Source: Phallus indusiatus (taxonomy: Eukaryota; Basidiomycota; Agaricomycetes; Phallales; Phallaceae). Taken from it: 64,000 bases of DNA. Shown here piece by piece: positions 36,901 through 48,003 of this stretch (position 1 is the stretch's first letter; the number at the start of each line of letters is the position of its first letter). The stretch spans positions 372,001 through 436,000 of the forward strand of contig JAQFWX010000019.1 of assembly GCA_027605045.1 (NCBI GenBank), read 5' to 3'. The position numbers and the translations under genes were made by a program. Under the pieces are notes generated by a model. That model had not been told where the DNA came from and did no database searches. It saw only the letters and a list, made by a program, of their open reading frames with translations.

Positions 36901-39265
36901 CATTTATCGAAATCACTCGGAGGCCCGGATACCCAGTCCTTGCCCAAGTCGGTCAACAAATGGATGTGATCGCGGATTATATGAAACGTGGGGGTTTGAA
37001 GTGAGAGATCGAATATCCAATGTCGAAAGTCGTTCCAGTGAAGCGGCGTCGGCATTTCGCATAAGATCTATAAATATTGTATGAAAGAAGTCGATCAGGC
37101 AAAGAAGTTTTCCAACCTTGGCGGATGTGGCTGAAAGAAGTCTCATTTCATTAACACTGGAAAGGATCGTAACTTCATCCAAGTGAAGCTGCATTAGTAC
37201 GTCGTAACCATTAGGCGTTGCAATCCAAGGAAGCACATAGTTGATAGTTGAGTTTTTTCCGGCATGAACTTCTATCCAACCAGCTTCTCGGCGTTTTTTG
37301 AAAATGTTAGGATTATCGTAAAGCCAGTCCTGTCAAATACTCAGAAAAAAAAACATATTTCAGTCTTTACAAAATTATTTACCTTGGATGGTTCACGAAA
37401 AGGAATATGAAGTGTTGTAGTGTCACGCAATTCGATGAATATTTTCATCTCAGTAATTATTCGAGTATCGCCTGGGTTTAGGCGTGCGGTAGGGGTATTT
37501 GTTTTGTAGGTGGCTGGAAAGAATATGCGCTGCAGCTCGTATCTACAAAAAGGTCAGCTTGGTGTTAATAATGACTATACCGACAAACCGTTGTCGATCA
37601 GCCCATGGTCCATAACGGATGATTCCTCCATATACAATTACATCCATACCAAACTGAGGTGAGAGATCGCCGTTTCCTATATCCGGATGTATATCGCCCT
37701 TGAATTTATTCGAAGTACTCAATGGGGGAACAGTGCCTGAATTGTAGCATACACAATTTAGTTCAAGTAAATCAAGACACGGCAAAATTAATCACCTGGA
37801 ACATCCCAATAATACGAAAGCTGCAAAAGCGGTGTCTCCAAAATACTTTCAACAACAGCATAATGGGTTTGAGCTTCCTGTTCCTGAAATTCCATCCGAG
37901 AATGCATATCTTCCATTTTATCCAATGCTTCACGACGCATGGTACTGCCCCAAACGTTTCGGAAAGGGGAAAAACCTAGTTTTTCGAAAAGATGTCCGTC
38001 CCTGTTCATCAGGTCAAACGATCGCCCCCATAATACGTTTAAAATTAACAGTCGTGAAATGCACACCTTCCAACTCGCTTGGCAATGACACGACCTTGAT
38101 TAAATAGCGGTCCAAGGTACCTATGATTCCGCTCCAAATCGATTTTGGCGTTCTTGAAGGTAGCTTCAATAACAATTCTATGCTTGTCGCAAGAAGACCT
38201 GGCCTAGTTTCCTTCTTTAACAAAAATACAAGAAAGAAGAAGAAACGATGTACAGGAAGCATGCTATATGAACCATCCCCTGCGGAGAACTTTGCGACCA
38301 ACAGCCGTGGCGTAGCGTCGTTACCAAAAAGAATCGCACCGCGAACGACAGATATATCAATCGGTAAGACTTCATACAGTTCTGGCTGCAATGCAGCAAA
38401 CCAAGCAACAATTTTATCTTTAAACCCTTTCACTTTGGACGCTGCGTCTTTAAGTCGCATGGACGATATCGTTTCTCGGGGTGCTAGGAAGTTACCGTTT
38501 TCTTTAGGTCTGACTAATCCCTGAATTTATAAAGATAACCCACATAAAACGTTCGCTTTGTCTGTTTCGCTACGTGACGGGAATACACCAATACTTGGAC
38601 CATCTTTTTCTTTACGTGTCTGTTGAATATTCGATAGTATATCGTTGAAGGCCGAGGTACGGTTGTAAAGGTGCCATTCTACCCCTTCTAACGAGACATG
38701 AATCCGGCTGGGAAGCTTGGATTGCGTAGGAGATTCTATAATGTATTCAGAACGGAACGTTTATCTAAGCTTTGTTAAAGCCTACCCTTGAAACCTTCTT
38801 GGTGTCTACCTGAAGCGTCTAAGAAACTATTTCTGGTCCTCCAAGCCCAGTACCTCCACACAATAGAACATTTGACAGCATGAAACGATTGATTGCCAGA
38901 ATGATATCGTAAATCCTTAATCATAATACGACCAGACAACAACGAAAGCTGGAATGATTCTTTGTTGTTGACGACAAAGGGTTGATCGTTTAGTACTGCA
39001 GAGAGGATGTAACGAGAATTCAACATTGCGTACCTAGGGAAACCCATGCCCGGTCTTGAGATCCAGTCCACCAGTATATTCTCAATGCATATTGTATCAG
39101 TATTGCGAGGACTCTATTGGAATAAAACAGGTACGCGACTGCTACGAGGAGTGAAAGGAGACATGACGTGACCAGCAACCTGGGACATAGAACATAAACA
39201 AGTGTTTGGAAAGAGAAAAAGAAAGAAAGCACACACCAATCAGAAGCTGAACGAGAAAGTGCCAT
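27938..39265 (-). CDS. CSF1: CSF1 / BLTP1-family bridge-like lipid transfer protein
   Basis: Very large protein of the bridge-like lipid transfer class, whose long hydrophobic groove moves phospholipids at ER contact sites; yeast Csf1 is the named relative. The start at 39265 gives MALSRSASDW. An intron follows, then a membrane anchor (LLVTSCLLSLLVAVAYLFYS, VLAILIQYALRIYWW). Next is the family N-terminal block SFQLSLLSGRIMIKDLRYHS with SIVWRYW (about 38970-38850). Further matches are GVEWHLYNRTSAFNDIL (about 38690-38640), LPIDISVVRGAILFGN (38350), IRYGPWADRQR (37610) and HIHLLTDLGKDWVSGPP with PMHYTINVAIRDFELNLYL (36990-36830). More than 20 exons cover 11.3 kb. The long exons 32358-34208 and 27938-30927 hold the C-terminal half. 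The end is charged (KEGEEEEVPMEDV). Length is roughly 3300 residues against about 2960 in yeast. No frame break was seen, but I did not resolve every intron. Confidence 0.87.
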
Positions 39266-39524
39266 TTGAGGTTCAGACTGGATTAATTACTGGCATAAGT
39301 TTGAAACGTCGAGAGGCGAGGCAAAAGGGTGCACTCTCGGTGTGTGACATCAGAATTCGCGTCTCACGTGCTTTGAATACCTTAGCGAATGTCACACATT
39401 TTGCACTTTTACGAGATCGTTCGAAGTGATCACGAAGACCAAAAAAATGGTGATGAATCGACAGTTGGTTAGGGAACATCTTCCTGTTGAGATGGTAAAG
39501 TGTATATGAGACTCATAAAAAAAT

Positions 39525-39626
39525 TGCTCCCTGCCAGGATCGAACTGGCGACCTTCAGATTATCGCTGACCAAGCAGCATCATACAACGTATGAGACTGA
39601 CGCACTACCGACTGTGCCAAGGAAGC
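39525..39626 (-). tRNA. tRNA-Met (CAT anticodon), elongator type, with 29-nt intron
   Basis: On the minus strand the 5' arm GCTTCCT pairs with AGGGAGC at the 3' end, including one G-T pair. The D arm is GCAC/GTGC around AGTCGGTA. The anticodon loop is CTCATAA once a 29-nt intron (39561-39589) is removed after the base 3' of the anticodon, the canonical tRNA intron site. The T arm is GCCAG/CTGGC around TTCGATC. The mature length is 73 bases. The body matches eukaryotic elongator tRNA-Met, not the initiator form. The gene lies 260 bases upstream of the CSF1 start on the same strand. Confidence 0.93.
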
Positions 39627-42600
39627 TTGCCGAGACTATGCCTTAAAAGAGTTTATAATCTGCAACGCCTGATTTAATCACATCTGTTTCCGAATCTTGG
39701 CTTTACCACCGTAATTTCAAAACATTTCGCTAAGTAGGTTCAGCCAGTTATTATCGCCTTCTGGCGACGTTATCTTATCAAGTAAATAACAACAAACTGT
39801 CGGTCGAGTTTCACTGCCGATGCTTACACGTAATGCACATTCATCTCGCGAAAACAGGTATTTCCTATATGTAGTAGGCTTTTCCAATTTTCCTGGCGTA
39901 CTCTGTACCAACGTTGATATACATTGATACATATTAGGCATAAGCTCAACTCACCTAGAAGCGCGTCCGCCTTTCAAACCCAAAAACCGAATCATATCTC
40001 TCAAAAAACACTGACAAAGCCAAATTTGAAATACCAATCATCGGGCCAGAACTCAGAGATAAAGTTATCAAAAAATAACGTTGATATCTTGGAGGTTATG
40101 ACTTTTTGTTTTTCAAATTACTACCGACGAGATTAAAAAAAGAAGATCACTAGTACATAAACCGTTGTCTTCTTGGCTTTTTCTTCTGATATGAAAAAAC
40201 ACTCTGTCAAATCGCCTCAGGAGATGATATTAGGTGATATTCCAATTTACGAAAAAAGTAGGCCGCTTGAACCGAATTAGTATAACGGCGGAACACTTTT
40301 TCGGAGTGTTTTTCAATAGTACGCGCTGGTAGCGTATTGGTCGGGAGTCACCAAATATACGAGCTCATTGTAAACAGTGGCAAAGGATACCTCCTACTTT
40401 TCTGTTTTGTTGAAATAGCAGTAGAGGTTGAACTTGCATATATTCATTCAGCAAGTTGTACGATCGATACAATAGACTCAAAGCCCCTTAACAGGCACTC
40501 TATCAGCATTCTTACACCGTTTTGCTTGTTCTCAATAAATTCACCGGAGATCTATTCATAAATCATTTTGAAAAGGGCTCAAAAGGCAGGGTCCAAGCAG
40601 GGTCTTGAGAAACTTCGGGCTCAAAAGAACCTTTTGAATCTATTATTAAAAAGTGCTTTCTTTCAAGATAAAACACCAAACATCAGCCACAGTCGTTTTT
40701 CCCTTCTTTTTTGGCAGTTAAAACGGATGCTATGAAGCGGAGTCATTCTTCTTCTTCTTTCTTGTGAGCTAGAGAGGTAAGTCCGATAATCCGAGACTTG
40801 GCGTATTTACTTAGGCAGATCTTGTCGTTCTTCGTCGCCACTTCAGGTATTTGACTTGAAGCTCAAAAAGCCATCATTGACAATCAAGAAATTCGAGAGA
40901 CTCGGCACCTCCGGTCCGTCCGACGAAGATAAAATAAAAAATCCTAGGTACAAAGCATCGGGCAGACAGACATTCAAAAAGAAAAGCGAATAATCAGTGT
41001 TCAATGAAATGACACCTATCCAATTCATCCATCAACGTTTGAAGTCCATCTATCAGGCAAAAGTCCAATCAGACTTCAGGAGCAGTGTCAGCAAGCCGGG
41101 CAACTGATGGGGGGAAGGGTGAAGCGCGGGGGGGCACTTTGATAAAACTCGGACTTATCATTGGACGCCGTCCAATAAGTAATAGAATAGAATAGAATAC
41201 ATAGATCATCGGACGTGGAAAAAATCCAGGGTTCCTGGATAAGCAAGTGTGCCCGTTCGCGGCTGTTCGCGGTCATTCGAACCTTTATTGGGACATTGAG
41301 AATTTGATTTGCAGATGTACATACATAAGTAATACCGTGACATATTGTAAATAACAAATAACATAAACAAGTTACAAAAGGGTCATGTGGTTCGCGGTTC
41401 TAGGCAGAGCACCATTAGTACTCATCCCCGGGACCGCCGTCCGCCGTGACTGTCAGTCTGCCTGTTATGTTATCTGACACACAAACACGGAAGTGACGGA
41501 ACGTTTTTTGAAACGACATTTTTGAACTTTGCACCATGATATGCATTTCTTGTTTTTTTTAAAAGTCAGGAGCCAGTCATGATCATCCGCTGACTCCGAC
41601 TTGGCACCGTGGTCGTCCGGTATTGTATAATCTGGTATGATACTATGGTGGGTGGCATACATACTTAGTCTTCAGACGATTGACACAAGCAATACAACCA
41701 TACACACACAGCTTCGGGCACTTGATCCTGATGCATGATTTTTTTTTCAGCCTGCCAATTCTGATATTTACTACTAAAAACCGTTAGATTACACAGAGCA
41801 CATGGTCTAATACTAGCCGAATAATATCATACCTAGTCCGGCTTTCAGACGGTGAGTAAAAGGTTTTGGAAAAAGACCTGAAAAAAAAACCCTTGCAGGG
41901 TGGAGAAACTATTTAACCGAATGGCGCGGAACAGAAATGGGGAAAGATGAAGAACAAAGTTCGGAGAAAGGAAAGAACCAATTGTGGGAGTCATTTTACT
42001 GTTTGTTTACTCGACGTGAGCCCATTGACAGTTTGCTATTTTCAGTAGAGGTGCCGACACACACACCAAGAACTTTATGGCACTTACCTTACATGAAGTT
42101 ATATATGAAAGAAGCTTTTAATTATTGACGATGCTTTCTCAATTCTTAGCGTGGAATAGTCCGAATCCGAACCAGAAGAAGAGGAAGGAATGAGAGAAAG
42201 AAAAACCCAGAAATTGACGTTCCATACAGATTGGCTATTGAAAGTTAGGATAGGTATTGATATACAGGTGGTACTTTTTAATTTTGTAAATCTTTGATAG
42301 ATAGATGTGGCGTTCCTGGGCGATTTGTGCGTCCTTTTTGAATACAATGTTTCTGATAAGAAATGATCAGTGTATGGTGAGGGCTGAATGTAATTGAATT
42401 CCATAGAGTAACTTTTCTCAAACAAAGAACCTCGAACGCAGAACGAAAAACGCAAAGCGTACTAGCACCAACGATTATGATTCGCCAACAGGATACTATA
42501 GATGGGCATTGCACACATTTTTGGGTACGGGTGCGCGACGCCTTACCATTTTTGGATACGCATCTATGTACATATAGCGGATAAGTCATATTTTGGGGCA

Positions 42601-45600
42601 GAATAACTCACAGGGAAGAAGACGCTGACTTAGCATTATACTTAGCCATTACTTAGCATTGACATGAGTTAGTTTGCATCGCGAGAAAAAGAAGAAAGGA
42701 AGCAGAATTGTGCGGGATTCTCGAAGAAGGGGGGGAGGTCCTATTAGGTCCTATTATTATAATAAATAGTCTGGTCATGCGACCTGAGAACATCCAGCTC
42801 GATAGCCCGGGTGGGAAAATGGAGCAAGTATAAACGGTATGTCCCATTCCTACTCCGGTCGACGTCGCTTAGTAGCCTCTGTGATGAATTCAGCTTTCGT
42901 GTTTGTTTCAGCGCGTTCTTTTGGAACAAGCGAAGATACAACACTGACTGCTATTTTACCTCTGCTCTGAAGAGATGAGATAGTCTCTCAAGGTATGTTA
43001 AGAACCGTGTTCTTCGATAGTGTGCATAGCCTCGTATTAATGGGCGTATCGATCTAAATTTGGGAAAAAATACGTCAATAAAAATGAGGCTGACCGGGAA
43101 TAACCTGTTGGGGATGTTATTTTCTTTTCGAAAGTAATGAGCTGGTCGTAGAATGATGATGATGGTGGTGGTGGTGTTCTAATTTTTTTTATGGAACAAC
43201 CCCCGATGTCGTAAAAGAAGAACGAGCGGATATTGCTTTTCAGTCTCTTTGGGAAATTTTTCTTATTCTCATTGTTCTCTTGCATGTCTTGCTTGTCTTG
43301 ACTCTTTGACAAAGGGAAGTGTGTTGGGTCAGAGACTGGAGCTTCTAAGATGGATGGGCTCATCAAAGTCAAAGAGAGAAGGAGGAAAAAGGTACAAACG
43401 CCCTGTTTTTAGAGATGAAATCGATAAACGTTCGAAAGTTCTTTTCAATTCTGAGGCGTAAGGATCTCAGTTCTCTTGTGCGTGAGAAGAAAGATATTTT
43501 TAATAATTATATACTTACCTAATTAGAACTTTCAGTTCAATCGCGTGGCAGGTAAGTATGATAATGCACGTCACAACATCACGCGTGTGACATTTCGTCC
43601 ATTGTTATCGGGGCAATTTTCTGTGCCTGATCAATGAGCGTGCGTACGGAGTCGAACGGATTGTACGCTGTTTTGAAAGCTCTTTTTTTTTTGTTACGCG
43701 GTCCAATCTGGGTCCAGATTCAAGATGTGTGATTTCTTTGGTGGGAGTGGAAATATCAATTTCGGAAAGGAGTTTTGCTTATCTTTCAGGGTGGCTTAAT
43801 TGCTTCCGTGCCTCCAAGGAAATTCTAGTTGGGTGCACGGAGCCTCTGAGGATGTGTACTAACGATGTGCACCGTCGGTGAGCATTCTAGAGCGCATTGA
43901 CACAGGATCTTTTAGGAAGTATACTCAGGGCACTGAAAGACAACGTACAATTTAGACTTTCAGGTACAGTCACGGAGGTATGTATACTGTGAGATCTAAA
44001 ACAAAATGAATTGAGAATTACATTTGGTGGGTCCTGAAGATCATATCATGTTCGTGGCATGATCACTTTAGTTTCTTCAGATCGTAGGTTTATATATATA
44101 TACAACGAAATCTTACGTGTAAGATGGTGCTTCTTTCTTCGTATCTCACACAATACATTATCTCTTTCGCGCGCGCATCCGAGCTTGGTTCTGTCGTTTC
44201 GAAACCACATGCGAAACATTTAGATTTCCGTCTTACAAAACGGCTGACGCATGTCTGATGGAACGAAAATATACTGATTACAGATTGGGTGAGCGGGAAG
44301 GAAAATCAGGTACGTTCAGTTTTTGTACATGGATCATCATCATTATCATGCACACCAGGCCTAAATAGTGGCTCGACGCCAAACTCGCGAAGTTGATACA
44401 GACGTAATTGAATTGGCTTGAGGTGGCACAGTCCACGTATACACACACCGCCAAAAAGCTTTTGCAGGCATTACATACAGCACAGGTCATAAATCTGTAA
44501 TTATCAGCTCATCAATTTGTGTACAAAAACGATTCGGTCGGAATGAATACAATTATGGTGCTGATGGTGTAATGCTCTTTCGCGTCTTGACAGTATTGGT
44601 TGTTGCGCTGTAGATATAGATAGACTCCGGCCAAGAGTAGCACTTGTCAATCAAAACAGATACTTACTTACACTGCGGCGACCAGTCAGATGCCTGTGAG
44701 TGTCGACTGAATCAAAGAATTTTCAATGTGTCACAGCATAGCATGGATCAGAAGTGTTCCGAACAAGTCGCGTTACAGCACTCTTGAATACCACACATCA
44801 TGGTACACGGCGAACACTTTTTTTCTATCAAAAAAAAAAAAAAGAAAGGGATAGAGTAATATACATATTGCATTTCAGCCAGTTGTCCACATGTAGTGCT
44901 CTCGAGAGGTTGATGATCGCTGACGAGGTTCAAAGGCGGAGACGGAGTGACCGTGTGTGTTATGGCTGCATATGGGCCCGTATGGTGTCTTCTGGGTGAG
45001 AAAGAAATGATCATATCCGAAGGCGATGGACGGGACATCGGGGATCTGCCACGATAAGTGCAGCGCAGTCTAGGCTCTGTGGGCTGAATGAATGGCAAAA
45101 GTGAAAGATGTGGAATAGAGTGTATTCGGAGGCGAACTTCGCAGTGTGACTGTCGCCGATGTTAGGCATATGCCTGTCAGCTCCACACGCAACGCCCTCC
45201 TCTAGTATTTTGTGCTACGGGAGGCACAAAGGCAAAGGCTCCCGAGAGAGAGATCTGCTAAAATTTGGCGTTGAGTTGCATCCGAACTGTGCCTGGCACC
45301 CCTGGACCGGCAGATTGGCCATGGATCGGCCCGCCAGAGACAAACGGGGATACTGTATATCGGAGCTTCAAAAAAGTTGACATTGGCGGCGCCAATCCCA
45401 TTAGAAAACGGGCGTCAAAATACCAAAAAAAAACCAAACAAGCAAACAAACAGCACAATACAATACAAACAATAATTACAATATTTTTTTTTATCTCAAA
45501 AATATACAATTGTTTTTGTTTTGTTTCGATAATTTTTTTTTATATTTTTTTCGGCTTTTCGGTCCCTTAATACATTTAGCAGGGACCCAACTTTCATCGA

Positions 45601-45756
45601 AACCCATCCATCATCCTCTGTTCGCTCTGTTTCCCCCTTATTCGTTTCTTATTTGCTTTTCTATCGTCTAAAACGCTTTACGACATCGGAAAAAGGTGCT
45701 TTACCAGCAGCGACGAGGGTAGCAAAAAAAACTCTGCCTTTTTTTCTCTATATATA
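39627..45756. other. 6.1-kb stretch without a recognisable gene, upstream of the zinc-finger regulator
   Basis: Much longer than any other gap in the left part of the window. Open stretches stay below about 120 codons, overlap on both strands and show no domain. It holds simple repeats: AATAG units at about 41181-41199, GAT/GGT units at about 43155-43177 and TA units near 44092-44101. There are also long A or T runs, including 45420-45560 just before the regulator. A perfect 5' splice-site consensus with a complementary arm lies at 43511-43559. A long regulatory region or a spliced untranslated leader for the regulator is the simplest explanation. Confidence 0.45.
43511..43559 (+). repeat. 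10-bp inverted repeat with a 29-nt loop; right arm is a 5' splice-site consensus
   Basis: ATACTTACCT at 43511-43520 is the exact reverse complement of AGGTAAGTAT at 43550-43559. The right arm, preceded by C (CAG/GTAAGTAT), is the ideal 5' splice donor. A transcript crossing it could fold the donor into a stem. Whether it is transcribed is unknown. Confidence 0.55.
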
Positions 45757-47969
45757 ATGGAGGACGTTTCAAATAGTAATAATAATCCTGGTGCCTTGGA
45801 GTCTATGGAGCCTTCGAATCCATCTGCTCCCTCTGCAGGAACAGGAACAGGGACAGCCACATCTCCCAGCAACAACAACTCAGCTAATTCAACAACAACT
45901 ACAATAACAACAAATCCTGCTAATTCTTCTGCTAATGTCGCTGCCTCTGCTGCCGGCTCCGGTACCGCCGCGCCAGCTCCTTCCACCAAACGCTACCGCG
46001 CTACGCCTGCAAAAACATTCGCATGTCGAGGTTATGGAGAGTGTCGGATGGTCTTTTCTCGCAGTGAACATCTTGCGAGACATGTAAGGTGCGCGTTTTT
46101 CCTTGAAAAACGATAAAAAAAATCCAAAAAAAAAAAAAACCGTGTCCCGTTCCGATTATACAAACTTAACTCTTTGTTATCACAGAAAACATACCGGCGA
46201 ACGACCTTTTGCGTGTCATTGTGGTAAAAACTTTTCAAGACTCGATAATTTGAGGCAGCATGCGCAGACGGTACACGCCGATAAGCAGGTGAGGTCTCGA
46301 GTATTTTTTTTTTTGCGCCCAGGTGCTTTTGGACGCACGTATACTGACGCGGCCCACTGGTGCTAGGATCAAAATGACCGTATGATGCGCGAATTGACGA
46401 CATTGCACACCTCAATATCTCAAAGTGCGAAACGAGATGCTCGCAAAAAGACATCATCGCAGATCGCCGCCGTCACTCAAAGTCCCGTCGGGTTAGGTGG
46501 TTCTCGTCAGTTGACCACATCCATTTCATTTCACCTTTCATTCTAATGAATCCTTGTAGAACCTAGCCCAATTCACATGCATCCTCATGCCGCGTCTCAT
46601 CCCTCACTCGTCCCCCCGGCGATGATGGGTTTAGCCGCACCAGGTCCGGAGGCTACGCTAGCCCAGGTGTCATGCACGGTAATAAATTCCTCTACCGCTT
46701 CTGATATTTTCCCTAACTCATTCCGTTCCGTGTTACTTGTTTTAGGTCATATGCATGCACACAGTATGAGTGCGCTTCCATTTGATACTCCCCATCACCA
46801 GACATTACCCAGATTCGGTCGAGGCAGACCCGGTACAAGTGCGGGATACGAAGGTAACGGTAAGTTTTTCTGACCTTCTTTGATTTGTTTTTGTTTTCCA
46901 CATTTTTGTTTCCTTTTTTAAACTTGTTTTGGTTTCTGTGTGAACAAAAACGCATTAGTCTATCTCTCATTGTTGTTAAATGTTACATGTTCCCCCTCCC
47001 CCCTCACTTTTTCCTAAATTTTGTTGCATTTTTTATTTCGAATATAGTTAAGAGCACACAACTTCACGCTTCATTTTTCACATTTCATGTCAAAAGAAAG
47101 AGATAACATTTATTATGGGCATTTTTCATTATTTATAAACAAGTGTCATCTATTAATTCATTTCCTTCATCGTGTTTCTCTTTCTCTCTCCTTTAATTGT
47201 CTTTTCGTCTCACCGAAAAAAAAATACTGATTTCCTCCCTCCCCAGGATTTGACGGACACCCTTACGATCCCAGAAGAGGAGGATGGCCAGGAGCCGGAC
47301 CAGCAGGTCCAGGCAATCAGCCGCAAGCAGGCGGAAACGGAGGGTTCGATCATCCCGGCCATCATCCTGCACATAACACACCTCCTCACGCAACCTCTCA
47401 TTCAGGACATCATCAACATCATCCTCATCACCAACAGCAGCAGCAACAGGAGCAACAACAACAACAACATCATCCGTCTCAGTCGGGTTTTCGCGAGCCC
47501 CCCAGCGCGCACACCCACCCGCCGCCCCAGGAGGATTTTCGGGATGGAGGGGGCGGGGGGACGGGCGGGGGTGGGATGGGAGCGTCGATGGGTATGGGTA
47601 TGGTAGTCCCGATGGAGATGCATCCAATGGGGACCCCACCACATCAGCAGCAGCAGCACTCGCCGATGGGGGATATGTCGATGGGTTCGTCTCAGCAGCA
47701 GCAGTCGGGGCCTACGAGTGGAGCGTTGCAAGTCCGGGGAGTCAGATCACAGTGCCGGGACGAGCAGCATTGGACCACAATCAGAGATCAATGGGGCAGC
47801 AGCAACAGGAGTATGGGGGGAACTCCAACACCACCACTCAGCGAGTCCACCCACAGCAGCAGCAACAACAGCATCACCGGCGGCAGCATCACCAGCAGGA
47901 GCAGCAGACGGGGTTTGGATCGGGGATGGAGCATCACCCGCTGCATCATCACCGCACGGGGGCGGGCAC

Positions 47970-48003
<34 letters not shown>

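Noticed and set aside
43511..43520. U1 snRNA gene start (ATACTTACCT)
   Set aside because: The following bases do not continue as U1 RNA; the match is only the complement of a splice donor.
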